From NCBI RefSeq assembly GCF_001551835.1, contig NZ_LODL01000013.1:155978-219977 (forward strand): a DNA stretch of 64,000 nucleotides. Reading direction: 5' to 3'. Position 1 is the first letter of the stretch. The number at the start of each line of letters is the position of its first letter. The notes under the pieces are model-generated. The model was given only the letters and a program-made list of their open reading frames with translations, did no database searches and was not told where the DNA came from. This stretch comes from Dechloromonas denitrificans (GTDB taxonomy: Bacteria > Pseudomonadota > Gammaproteobacteria > Burkholderiales > Rhodocyclaceae). The position numbers and the translations under genes are program-made. This document shows, piece by piece, positions 36,750-46,140 of the stretch.

Positions 36750-38497
36750 GCCGGCCGTTGCAGGCTGTAGCCGCTTTCCAGTACACGCATCAGCAAGGCG
36801 ATTTCCTCGACTACTTCGAGCGGGAAGCCGCTGCGCTGGCCGGCCCGGTTGTCATGGGCAAGCTCGTAAAGGTAGTCCATGCAGTCCTGCTCGCCCCAGC
36901 TATTGACGATGCGCCGGGTGATATGGGCGTAGTCCTCCAGTGCCTTGAGGCCGGAAACCGGCGTGCTTGAGTCGTCCCAGGCGGCGACGTGGACATTGAA
37001 TTTTTCGCGGATTTTGGGGAGCAGCATTTCGAATTCGTTGCGCATGTCGCCACGCCGGTAAAGATCGAGCAGCATGCTCCACGGCTGGATGTTGTCCGGC
37101 GAGGCTTCCTCGACGTGCAGGGCCAGCGTTTCGGCGGCACTGCGGATGCGGCCGAAGGACAACATGATCTCAGCCAGTTCGAGTGCCGAGTCCGATTCGT
37201 CGAGATCGATGACCGTTTCGGCCGTTTCATACGGCCGGATGGAAATGTCATCGAGCGGGATGTCGACCGCCGGCATCGGGGTGTGGGGCGTCTCGGCAGC
37301 GATTGCCGTCCGTATTTCCGGCTTGACCTGTACTTCGGGACGGTAGCCGGATATCGCCAGTGGCATCTCGCTGTCGCGCCTGGGGGCGCGGCGCCGGCTC
37401 AGCCAGCCGGCCAGGCCGACCGCTACGCTGCCGCCAGCCAGGGCGCTGAGCAGCAGTTCAAGCCAGTTGCCTGTTGCGGGGCTGGCTGGCGCCGGGGGGG
37501 GCGCAACGGCGGCGACCACGGTTGGTTGCTGGGCGCTCAGGGCAAGCTGCAGCCGGTTTTGGACGACCAGCGCCTCGGTCGTCAAGGTCAGTGCTTGGTT
37601 CAGCTTGTCGACTTCCTGGTTGAGGCTGTGCAGCGTGGTTTCCAGCTTGAGCATCCGCTCTTCCATGTCGCTCAGGCTGGCGCGCTGCGGGGCGGCTTTG
37701 TCACCCGGTTTGAGGTCGGCGGGCGGGGCGCCGAGGACCAGGCGGTCGCCTGCTGTTTCCGGGCTGCGGCGGGAGGGTGCAGCGGGGGCTTCTTTTTTGG
37801 GGGCTGGAGCGGGGCGTTCGGCCCTGGCGTAAGTGCGTGTTTGGCGCTGCTCCGCCTCGTCGATATCGGCTGCGGGCGGTGGCGGGCGTCGTTTGGGGGG
37901 GGGCAGGCGGATGCTGGTGCCTTCGGCCAGCGCTTCTTTCGTGTCCAGGCCGGGGTTGGCGCGGCGCAGGGTGGCCAGGGTTCGTTGTTGCTGGCCGGCG
38001 TCGTCGCCAGCCAGTGCTGCTGCGATGCTTTCCAGTGTCTCGCCTTCGCTGGCGCGCCTGGTGCGTGTTCCGGCCGGCTGAGCGGGGGGGGGCTGGTTGG
38101 ATGGGGGCGCCGGCAGATCGGCCAGGGAGGGCGGCGCTTCCGGCATCAGCACGTAGTCGCGTTGCAGGTCGACGCCGCAATTGGCGCGCAGGCCGAGCAT
38201 GAAGATGGGTTCGGTGACCGGCTTGTGACCGGTAATCAGCAGGCGATAACCGTTCTGGTTGCGGATCAGGCGAACGCGCGCCCCGGTGATGACCGGCAGG
38301 TCGGTGCCGCCGAGTGTGGCGAGCGTGAAGCAGGCGGTATCGAGCGCTTCACCGCTGGCGGCAAGGACCGGCACTTCGGCGCGGATCGCTTCGCCAATCC
38401 GCGAGTGCAGGGTGATTTCGCCAAATCCGATGGCGCTGGCGTAGCCGGAAAAGATCGTAGCTCCCAGCGCACTGAAGCGTATCAAGTTGGAGTTCAT
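36746..38497 (-). CDS. fimV: FimV-like peptidoglycan-binding pilus/polarity protein
   Basis: This 583-residue protein has a signal peptide and the FimV N-terminal domain (GFGEITLHSRIGEAIRAEVPV). A LysM-like segment (SEGETLESIAAALAG, about 153-205) and a Pro/Arg-rich region follow, then a coiled coil (about 285-320) and a membrane helix near 352-372. The cytoplasmic tail has TPR-like helices and ends in the FimV-type domain. FimV organises polar pilus and motility complexes in Pseudomonas and Neisseria relatives. It is shorter than P. aeruginosa FimV. The coding strand has three runs of 8-9 C in the Pro-rich parts. Confidence 0.8.
   Translation of the reverse strand: MNSNLIRFSALGATIFSGYASAIGFGEITLHSRIGEAIRAEVPVLAASGEALDTACFTLATLGGTDLPVITGARVRLIRNQNGYRLLITGHKPVTEPIFMLGLRANCGVDLQRDYVLMPEAPPSLADLPAPPSNQPPPAQPAGTRTRRASEGETLESIAAALAGDDAGQQQRTLATLRRANPGLDTKEALAEGTSIRLPPPKRRPPPPAADIDEAEQRQTRTYARAERPAPAPKKEAPAAPSRRSPETAGDRLVLGAPPADLKPGDKAAPQRASLSDMEERMLKLETTLHSLNQEVDKLNQALTLTTEALVVQNRLQLALSAQQPTVVAAVAPPPAPASPATGNWLELLLSALAGGSVAVGLAGWLSRRRAPRRDSEMPLAISGYRPEVQVKPEIRTAIAAETPHTPMPAVDIPLDDISIRPYETAETVIDLDESDSALELAEIMLSFGRIRSAAETLALHVEEASPDNIQPWSMLLDLYRRGDMRNEFEMLLPKIREKFNVHVAAWDDSSTPVSGLKALEDYAHITRRIVNSWGEQDCMDYLYELAHDNRAGQRSGFPLEVVEEIALLMRVLESGYSLQRPA
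37494..37502 (-). repeat. Poly-C tract in fimV (about 8 C)
   Basis: A homopolymer encodes Pro-Pro-Pro before the coiled coil/membrane helix of the FimV-like protein. Loss or gain of one base would shift the frame. Confidence 0.6.
37895..37903 (-). repeat. Poly-C tract in fimV (9 C)
   Basis: Nine consecutive C on the coding strand encode Pro-Pro-Pro in the segment RLPPPKRR of the FimV-like protein. Confidence 0.7.
38084..38092 (-). repeat. Poly-C tract in fimV (9 C)
   Basis: Nine consecutive C on the coding strand encode Pro-Pro-Pro in NQPPPAQ, just before the LysM-like segment. Confidence 0.7.
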
Positions 38498-38538
38498 ACG
38501 CCCTCGACTTTTTCAATTTAGCAATTTATGTTGAATTT

Positions 38539-38547
38539 ACTTTAGCA
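38539..38547 (-). promoter_or_regulatory. Candidate extended -10 promoter of fimV
   Basis: On the minus strand TGC-TAAAGT lies about 42 bp upstream of the fimV ATG, giving a leader of about 34 nt. It matches the extended -10 form seen before mlaF and hisG. Confidence 0.45.
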
Positions 38548-38617
38548 TCGGCTTATCCGTCGGACGTGGAAATATTGCACACTTTTGCCTTCGATCAATC
38601 CTGCTGGAAAGTGCCCC

Positions 38618-39319
38618 ATGAGCTTCATATTTCCTCCGCCGCAAAACGCCGCATTGCCGGTGGCCGGTACCGAGAGTCGTTTTCCCGTGCGTCGTGTTTT
38701 TTGCGTCGGCCGCAACTATGCGGACCACGCGCGCGAGATGGGGGCGATCGATCAGGCCGATGGGCGGGAGCCGCCGTTTTTCTTCATGAAGCCGGGTGAT
38801 GCCGTGGTCAGCGGTGAGGGTGAGTTGAGCGTGGCTTATCCGCCGCTGACGAAAAATCTGCATCACGAAGTCGAGATGGTGGTCGCCCTCCAGGCGGGCG
38901 GGGCGAATCTTGCGGTCGACGCGGCCAAAAGCCTGATTTTCGGCTACGCGGTCGGCCTGGACCTGACCCGGCGCGATATCCAGGGCAGGGCCAAGGAAAA
39001 AGGGCAGCCCTGGGATATGGGCAAGGGCTTCGATCAGTCGGCGGTAGCCAGCGTCATTCAGCCGGTGGCCGTTTGCGGCCATCCGGAGCATGGCCGGATC
39101 TGGCTGAGCGTGAATGGCGAAATCCGCCAGGACGGCGATCTGTCGGCGATGATGTGGAAGGTGGCGGATATCATCGCCAACCTGTCGACGCTGGTCCGGC
39201 TGGAGGCTGGCGACCTGATCTACACCGGCACGCCGGCCGGGGTCGGGCCGATCGTGCCGGGGGATGTGCTGGCGGCCGGCGTCGACGGCGTCGGCAGCCT
39301 CCGCCTGCGCATCGTCTGA
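38618..39319 (+). CDS. Fumarylacetoacetate hydrolase (FAH) family protein
   Basis: This 233-residue protein has a FAH-domain fold with the family signatures VFCVGRNYADHAREMG, FFFMKPGDAVV and NLHHEVEMVVAL (metal-binding Glu). GLDLTRRDIQGRAKEKGQPWDMGKGFD comprises two joined family motifs. It is the size of small FAHD1/YcgM-like hydrolases that act on acylpyruvates or decarboxylate oxaloacetate; the exact substrate is not readable. The ATG at 38618 is preceded by GGAAAG. It converges with paaK 3 bp away. Confidence 0.88.
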   Translation: MSFIFPPPQNAALPVAGTESRFPVRRVFCVGRNYADHAREMGAIDQADGREPPFFFMKPGDAVVSGEGELSVAYPPLTKNLHHEVEMVVALQAGGANLAVDAAKSLIFGYAVGLDLTRRDIQGRAKEKGQPWDMGKGFDQSAVASVIQPVAVCGHPEHGRIWLSVNGEIRQDGDLSAMMWKVADIIANLSTLVRLEAGDLIYTGTPAGVGPIVPGDVLAAGVDGVGSLRLRIV

Positions 39320-39322
39320 GGC

Positions 39323-40618
39323 TTAGTTCGGGCGCTTGTCGATGACGCGCTTCGCCTTGCCGGCGGAGCGTTCGATGCCGCCGACCTCGACGACGTCGAT
39401 CCGGGCCGAAATGCCGATGTAGGACTTGATGTGGTGCTGCAGGTCGTGCACCACGAACTCCTTCTCGGCGCTGCTGGCGAACTGGAACTCCGGCTTCAGT
39501 TCGACATTGACCTTGATCGAGTCGAGGTGGCCGTCGCGCGTCACTTCCAGCATGTAATGCGGCGACAGCTTGGCCTGGCGCAGGATCAGTTCCTCGATCT
39601 GGGTCGGGAAGACATTGACGCCGCGAATGATCAGCATGTCGTCCGAACGGCCGGTGATCTTGCCAATCCGTCGCATCGAGCGTGAAGTCGGCGGCAGCAG
39701 CCGGGTCAGGTCGCGCGTCCGGTAGCGGATGACCGGCATCGCTTCCTTGCTCAGCGAGGTGAACACCAGTTCGCCCTGGCTGCCTTCGGGCAGCACCGCG
39801 CCGGTGTTGGAGTCGATGATTTCCGGATAGAAGTGATCCTCCCAGATCACCGGACCATCCTTGCTCTCGGTGCATTCGTTGGCGACGCCCGGGCCGATCA
39901 CTTCCGACAGGCCGTAGATGTCGATGGCGTCGATGCCGAAGGCGTTCTCGATCTCGCCGCGCATGGCGTCGGTCCACGGTTCGGCGCCGTGGATGCCGAT
40001 GCGCAGCGCCGTGCTGCGCGGGTCGATGCCCTGGCGGCGGAATTCGTCGGCGATGTTCAGCATGTAGGACGGTGTGACCATGATGATGTTCGGCTTGAAG
40101 TCACAGATCAGCTGGACCTGCTTCTCGGTCTGCCCGCCGGACATCGGGATCACCGTGCAACCGAGCTTCTCGGCGCCGTAATGGGCGCCGAGGCCGCCGG
40201 TAAACAGGCCGTAGCCGTAGGCAACATGGACGATGTCGCCGGGCCGGCCGCCCGAGGCGTAAATCGAGCGGGCGATCAGCTCGGCCCAGGTGTCGATGTC
40301 CTGCTGCGTGTAGCCGACGACAGTCGGCTTGCCGGTGGTGCCGCTCGAAGCGTGGATGCGGGCGACCTGTTCGCGCGGCACGGCGAACATGCCGTAAGGG
40401 TAGTTGTCGCGCAGGTCCTGCTTGCTGGTGAATGGAAATTTCGCCAGATCGGCCAGCTCTCTGAAGTCGTCCGGGTGAATCCCGGCCGCATCGAAGCTGG
40501 TCTTGTAGTGCGCCACGTTGTCGTAGGCGTGATGCAAGGTCCATTTCAGACGTTCGACCTGCAACGCGGCGATTTCATCGCGGCTGGCCGATTCGATGGC
40601 GTGTAAGCCTTTTTTCAT
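39323..40618 (-). CDS. paaK: Phenylacetate-CoA ligase
   Basis: This 431-residue adenylate-forming enzyme activates phenylacetate to its CoA thioester. The P-loop-like motif SSGTTGKPTVVGY, YGLFTGGLGAHYG, IYGLSEVIGPGV and YRTRDLTRLL are PaaK signatures. I start at ATG 40618 behind GGGAGA. The much longer open frame upstream is antisense to the MATE gene. No other paa genes are adjacent, so this may serve anaerobic aromatic degradation or simple salvage. Confidence 0.92.
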   Translation of the reverse strand: MKKGLHAIESASRDEIAALQVERLKWTLHHAYDNVAHYKTSFDAAGIHPDDFRELADLAKFPFTSKQDLRDNYPYGMFAVPREQVARIHASSGTTGKPTVVGYTQQDIDTWAELIARSIYASGGRPGDIVHVAYGYGLFTGGLGAHYGAEKLGCTVIPMSGGQTEKQVQLICDFKPNIIMVTPSYMLNIADEFRRQGIDPRSTALRIGIHGAEPWTDAMRGEIENAFGIDAIDIYGLSEVIGPGVANECTESKDGPVIWEDHFYPEIIDSNTGAVLPEGSQGELVFTSLSKEAMPVIRYRTRDLTRLLPPTSRSMRRIGKITGRSDDMLIIRGVNVFPTQIEELILRQAKLSPHYMLEVTRDGHLDSIKVNVELKPEFQFASSAEKEFVVHDLQHHIKSYIGISARIDVVEVGGIERSAGKAKRVIDKRPN

Positions 40619-40750
40619 TGTTGTCTCCCTCGTGAGCGGCAAATTCTCGTTCGGCCAAGCGGGCGACCGGTTGAGCCAGATCAATTTGTCATGTTTTTGC
40701 CGGTCGACCGCCGGCTTCGCGGCAGGCAAGGGCGCGGCGCAATCCGCGCC

Positions 40751-42109
40751 ATGCGACAATCCCGCCCCATGCTTCTTGCCGCTGCCCGCGGGCTCCTTGC
40801 CCATGCCTTCCCGATCCTGATCGCCCAGCTCGCCTCCATCGGCATGATGGTGGTCGATACCGCCGTCCTCGGTCACGTCAGCCCGCTCGATCTGGCGGCG
40901 GTGGCGATTGGCGGCGGCATTCATGTCTCCGTGGTTTTCGCTCTGGTCGGCATCCTGCAGGCGGTGGCGCCGGTTGTCGCCCATCTGCATGGCGCCGGGC
41001 GCGACGGGGAAGTGGCCGGTGTTCTGCAGCAGGGCTTCTGGCTGGCCCTGTTGCTCAGCATCCCCGGCGTGCTCTTCCTGCTTTACCCGGGGGCGCTGCT
41101 CGGCGTGGCCAACATGGATGCCGCGGTCGACGCCAAGGTCCGGCAATATTTGGCGCTGCTCGCCTGGGGGCTGCCGGCGGCGCTCGGCTATCGCACCTTC
41201 TACGCCTTTTGCAATGCCCTGGGCAAGCCGCGGGTGTTGATGGGGATCGGCCTCTTCAGCCTCTGTCTGCATGCGCTGCTGGCCTGGGGGCTGGCCTTGC
41301 AGGGCTGGCTGGGCGAACCGCTTGGGGTGGTCGGCTGCGCCCTGTCCAATATCGTGATCGGCTGGCTGGCCTGCCTGAGCGGTGGGGCTTATCTCGCTTG
41401 CGGCCCGCTCGGCAAGCGTTACCGGCCATTCAGCCAGTGGCAGCGGCCGCATTGGCCAATGTGGCGCGAACTGCTGCGCCTCGGCTTGCCGATGGGCTTG
41501 TCCAATCTGGTCGAGATCACTTCGTTTACGCTGGTCAGTCTGTTCGTCGCCTCGCTCGGCGCCACCGTTGTCGCCGGTCACCGGATCGTCGCCAACATCT
41601 CGGCCCTGACTTACATGCTGCCCTTGTCGCTGGCCATTGCGACGATGGCGGCGCTCGGCCAGGCGGTTGGCGGGCGCGACTGGCCGCGCGCCCATGCCAC
41701 GGTGCGCGCTGGCTTGCTGCTCGCCGCCGGCTTGTCGACGCTGGCCGGCCTGCTGCTCTGGCTGGCCGCCGAACCGCTGGTCGCCGCCTATACCGATGAC
41801 CCGGCGGTGCGGGCGGTGGCGGTCGGCCTGGTCATCTACGTCGCCATCTACCAGTTTTTCGATGCCTTGCAGACGGTGGCCGGCCATGCCTTGCGCGCCT
41901 ACCGGGTGACGTTTGCGCCGATGCTGGTCCAGACTTTCTGTTTTTGGGGCATCGGTTTGCTGGGCGGTGCCTGGCTTTGTTATCGCTGGTCGCCGCCGCT
42001 TGGCGTGGCCGGATTCTGGCTGGCCGCGGTGGCCGGTCTGATCCTGGCTGCCGCGATGTTGCTGCCGCTGCTGCACAAGGCCATGCAGGGCGTCGAATCG
42101 GTTCCATAA
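40751..42109 (+). CDS. MATE-family multidrug efflux protein
   Basis: This is a polytopic transporter of about 452 residues with about 12 helices and two MatE domains. Landmarks are IAQLASIGMMVVDTAVLGHV in helix 1 and GLPMGLSNLVEITSF at the start of the second half. It resembles NorM/DinF-type cation antiporters; the substrate is unknown. The start is unsure: ATG at 40751 (MRQSRPMLLAAARG) or ATG at 40769. It is divergent from paaK. Confidence 0.87.
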   Translation: MRQSRPMLLAAARGLLAHAFPILIAQLASIGMMVVDTAVLGHVSPLDLAAVAIGGGIHVSVVFALVGILQAVAPVVAHLHGAGRDGEVAGVLQQGFWLALLLSIPGVLFLLYPGALLGVANMDAAVDAKVRQYLALLAWGLPAALGYRTFYAFCNALGKPRVLMGIGLFSLCLHALLAWGLALQGWLGEPLGVVGCALSNIVIGWLACLSGGAYLACGPLGKRYRPFSQWQRPHWPMWRELLRLGLPMGLSNLVEITSFTLVSLFVASLGATVVAGHRIVANISALTYMLPLSLAIATMAALGQAVGGRDWPRAHATVRAGLLLAAGLSTLAGLLLWLAAEPLVAAYTDDPAVRAVAVGLVIYVAIYQFFDALQTVAGHALRAYRVTFAPMLVQTFCFWGIGLLGGAWLCYRWSPPLGVAGFWLAAVAGLILAAAMLLPLLHKAMQGVESVP

Positions 42110-42145
42110 TTATGAATTTTGGTCTGCAATAATTTTTTCCGTATG

Positions 42146-42154
42146 TGGTAAGAT
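42146..42154 (+). promoter_or_regulatory. Candidate extended -10 promoter of sucCD
   Basis: TGG-TAAGAT lies about 92 bp upstream of the sucC ATG, in the 136-bp AT-rich gap after the MATE gene. It predicts a leader of about 85 nt. No clear -35 box is seen. Confidence 0.4.
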
Positions 42155-42245
42155 TTTGGGCTCAAGACGGTATAACCGGGTGGGGTCAGGGGATGTTTCG
42201 GCCACCGCTCATTGCTCGCAACTCAACTAAACGCAAGGAAAGCGC

Positions 42246-43406
<1,161 letters not shown>

Positions 43407-43417
43407 GGAGCTATTGA

Positions 43418-44311
43418 ATGTCCATTTTCATCAATAAAGACACCCGAATCATCACCCAGGGCATCACCGGCAAGACCGGTCAGTTCCACACGGAAAAGTG
43501 CCAGGAATACGCCAACGGCAAGGAATGCTTCGTTGCCGGCGTGAACCCGAAGAAGGCCGGCGAGTCCATCTTCAACATCCCCATCTACGCCTCCGTCAAG
43601 GAAGCCGCGGCCGAAACCGGCGCCACCGTTTCCGTCATCTACGTGCCGCCCCCGGGTGCTGCTGCCGCGATCTGGGAAGCCGTTGAAGCCGACCTCGATC
43701 TGGCCATCTGTATCACCGAAGGCATTCCTGTGCGCGACATGCTGATCCTGCGCAACAAGATGAAGGAAAAGGAAGCCAAGGGCGGCAAGAAGACCCTGCT
43801 GCTCGGCCCGAACTGCCCCGGCCTGATCACCCCGGACGAAGTGAAGATCGGCATCATGCCGGGTCACATCCACCGCAAGGGTCGCATCGGCGTCGTTTCC
43901 CGCTCCGGCACCCTGACTTACGAAGCCGTTGGCCAGCTGACCGAAATCGGTCTCGGCCAGTCGTCTGCCGTCGGTATCGGTGGTGACCCGATCAACGGTC
44001 TGAAGCACATCGACGTCATGAAGGCCTTCAACGACGATCCGGATACCGACGCCGTCATCATGATCGGCGAAATCGGTGGTCCGGACGAAGCCGAAGCCGC
44101 CATGTGGTGCAAGGAAAACATGAAGAAGCCGATCGTCGGCTTCATCGCCGGTGTTACCGCCCCGGCCGGCAAGCGCATGGGTCACGCCGGTGCGTTGATC
44201 TCCGGCGGTGCCGACACTGCCGATGCCAAGCTTGCCATCATGGAAGAGTGCGGCTTCAAGGTAACGCGCAATCCGTCCGAAATGGCCAAGCTGCTCAAGG
44301 CCATGCTGTAA
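43418..44311 (+). CDS. sucD: Succinyl-CoA synthetase, alpha subunit
   Basis: This 297-residue subunit has the CoA-binding Rossmann part (TRIITQGITGKTGQFHTEK) and the active-site phosphohistidine in MGHAGALISGG near residue 250. VYVPPPGAAAAIWEA and LLLGPNCPGLITP are family motifs. It forms the heteromeric TCA enzyme with SucC. A strong terminator follows 20 bp after the stop. Confidence 0.97.
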   Translation: MSIFINKDTRIITQGITGKTGQFHTEKCQEYANGKECFVAGVNPKKAGESIFNIPIYASVKEAAAETGATVSVIYVPPPGAAAAIWEAVEADLDLAICITEGIPVRDMLILRNKMKEKEAKGGKKTLLLGPNCPGLITPDEVKIGIMPGHIHRKGRIGVVSRSGTLTYEAVGQLTEIGLGQSSAVGIGGDPINGLKHIDVMKAFNDDPDTDAVIMIGEIGGPDEAEAAMWCKENMKKPIVGFIAGVTAPAGKRMGHAGALISGGADTADAKLAIMEECGFKVTRNPSEMAKLLKAML

Positions 44312-44331
44312 AATTCGAGCCTAGCTCAACC

Positions 44332-44362
44332 AAAAAGGCGGGCCGTGGGTCCGCCTTTTTTT
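44332..44362 (+). terminator. Intrinsic terminator of sucCD
   Basis: A ten-base-pair stem AAAAAGGCGG/CCGCCTTTTT with a nine-base loop ends in seven T residues. It lies immediately before the terC gene. Confidence 0.92.
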
Positions 44363-44375
44363 CGTCTGCAGGTTT

Positions 44376-45077
44376 ATGGAACTCGACTTTTTTTCTACCG
44401 CTTTCTGGATCGCCGTCGGCCAGATCATCCTGATCGATATCGTGCTCTCCGGCGACAACGCCGTGGTCATTGCACTGGCCTGCCGCAACCTGTCGCCGGA
44501 ACAGCGGCGCACGGGCATCTTCTGGGGGGTCGCCGGGGCGGTCAGCCTGCGTGTGGTGCTGACGGTTTTTGCCGCGCTGGTCATGGACCTGCCCTGGCTG
44601 AAACTGGTCGGCGGCCTGCTGCTGGTGTGGATTGCCGTCAAGCTGATGCTGCCCGAGGATGAGGAGGGGCACGACATCAAGTCCTCGGCCCACCTGTGGG
44701 GCGCCGTCAAGACCATCGTCGTCGCCGATTTCGTGATGAGCCTCGATAACGTGATTGCCGTGGCCGGCGCGGCGCATGGCAGCCTGGCGCTGCTGTTGTT
44801 CGGTTTGGCCGTCAGCATTCCGCTGATCGTCTGGTCGAGCCAGTTGATCCTGCACTGGATGGAGCGTTTTCCGTCTATCGTACTGTTCGGTGCGGCCTTG
44901 CTCGGTTATGTCGCGGGGCAGATGGTGTTTACCGACCCCGGGGTACTCGGCGTGCTGCCGCCCTTGCCGGCCTGGTCGGCGAAGGTGGCCGGCGCCGTCG
45001 GGGCGCTGGTCGTGGTGGCGGTTGGCCGCTGGCTGGAGCAGCGGATCCTGGCCCGCCAGGATGTGACAATCGTCTAA
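44376..45077 (+). CDS. TerC-family integral membrane protein (YjbE type)
   Basis: This 233-residue protein has about seven membrane helices. The TerC signatures with acidic residues in the membrane, IDIVLSGDNAVVIALACRN and VADFVMSLDNVIAVAGAA, are present. YjbE/TerC proteins are linked to metal (manganese) export and loading of exported enzymes. No tellurite resistance genes are nearby. It starts 14 bp after the sucD terminator. The next enzyme begins 9 bp after its stop, so the two probably form an operon. Confidence 0.85.
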   Translation: MELDFFSTAFWIAVGQIILIDIVLSGDNAVVIALACRNLSPEQRRTGIFWGVAGAVSLRVVLTVFAALVMDLPWLKLVGGLLLVWIAVKLMLPEDEEGHDIKSSAHLWGAVKTIVVADFVMSLDNVIAVAGAAHGSLALLLFGLAVSIPLIVWSSQLILHWMERFPSIVLFGAALLGYVAGQMVFTDPGVLGVLPPLPAWSAKVAGAVGALVVVAVGRWLEQRILARQDVTIV

Positions 45078-45086
45078 GGAGTAAGC

Positions 45087-46043
45087 ATGGCCCTGTTTCT
45101 TTCGGAAAATGACGTAAAACAGCTGTTGACCGTAGGAATGGCCATGGAGGCCGTCGAATCTGCGCATCGCGACCTGGCGCTCGGCCAGGCGCAGGACACG
45201 CCGCGGGCGCGGAGCCGTCTGCCGCAGACGGCGCTGCACATCCTGCAGGGCGCCTTGCCGGCCCAGGGCGTGCTCGGTTATAAGGCCTATACCAGCAACC
45301 GCAGCGGCAACCGTTTTCTGGTGCACCTGTTCGACGCGGCCAGCGGCCGTCTGCGGGCGATGATCGAGGCCGACTATCTGGGCATGATCCGCACTGGCGC
45401 GGCGAGCGGGGTGGCGGCCAAATGGCTGGCCCGGCCCGAGGCCAAGGTGGCCGGGGTGTTCGGTGCCGGCTGGCAGGCCGAGGGGCATGTCCGCGCCATC
45501 TGCGAGGCACTACCGCTGGAGTGCGTCAAGGTGTTCGCGCGCCAGGCCGACAAACTGGCTGCGTTCTGCCAGCGGCTAAGCGAACAGACCGGCGTCCGCG
45601 TCGTGGCGGCGGCGAGCGCCGAAGCGGCCGTCCGTGACAGCGATCTGCTCGGCACGGTGACGACTGCCGCGCAGCCGCTGTTCGACGCCGAATGGTTGAG
45701 CCCCGGGACGCACATCAATGCCGCCGGCTCGAATGCGCTGATTCGCCAGGAATTGTCGGAAGCGACGCTGCGCCGTTGCGGCCTGATCGCGGTCGATACC
45801 GTCGCCACGGCACTGGCCGAGGCTGGCGATCTGTTGCCGCTGCTCGAAAAGGGGCGCCTGCAACCGCGCCAGATGGTCGAACTGGGCGAGGTGATCATCG
45901 GTTGCCATCCGGGGCGGGGCTCGGCCGAGCAAATTACCGTGTTTGAGTCGCAGGGCCTGGCCATCCAGGACCTTGCCGTCGCCTTGCGCGTGCTGGCGGC
46001 GGCCGAAGCGGCCGGCCTGGGGATGGAAATCCCGTTGCAATGA
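45087..46043 (+). CDS. Ornithine cyclodeaminase/mu-crystallin family protein
   Basis: This 318-residue protein has a Rossmann NAD(P) site (VAGVFGAGWQAEGHVRAI) and the family substrate-loop region GVLGYKAYTSNRSGNRFLVHLFD. Members include ornithine cyclodeaminase, alanine dehydrogenase and delta-1-pyrroline-2-carboxylate reductase. The sequence alone does not choose between them. The ATG at 45087 has GGAGTA before it. It is co-oriented with terC at 9 bp. Confidence 0.85.
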   Translation: MALFLSENDVKQLLTVGMAMEAVESAHRDLALGQAQDTPRARSRLPQTALHILQGALPAQGVLGYKAYTSNRSGNRFLVHLFDAASGRLRAMIEADYLGMIRTGAASGVAAKWLARPEAKVAGVFGAGWQAEGHVRAICEALPLECVKVFARQADKLAAFCQRLSEQTGVRVVAAASAEAAVRDSDLLGTVTTAAQPLFDAEWLSPGTHINAAGSNALIRQELSEATLRRCGLIAVDTVATALAEAGDLLPLLEKGRLQPRQMVELGEVIIGCHPGRGSAEQITVFESQGLAIQDLAVALRVLAAAEAAGLGMEIPLQ

Positions 46044-46140
46044 AGTTTGACCGGGGCTCGGGCTCGGCGTAAGAATATGCCCGGTTCCTATGCTTCAAGG
46101 GTGTTGGGCAGCAGCTACGGGGATGGAAGGGAAAAAGGGG

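Noticed and set aside
40619-42076. Apparent 917-residue minus-strand fusion upstream of paaK
   Set aside because: The extra part is Arg/Gln-rich low-complexity sequence antisense to the MATE gene. PaaK has a normal start with a GGGAGA site at 40618.
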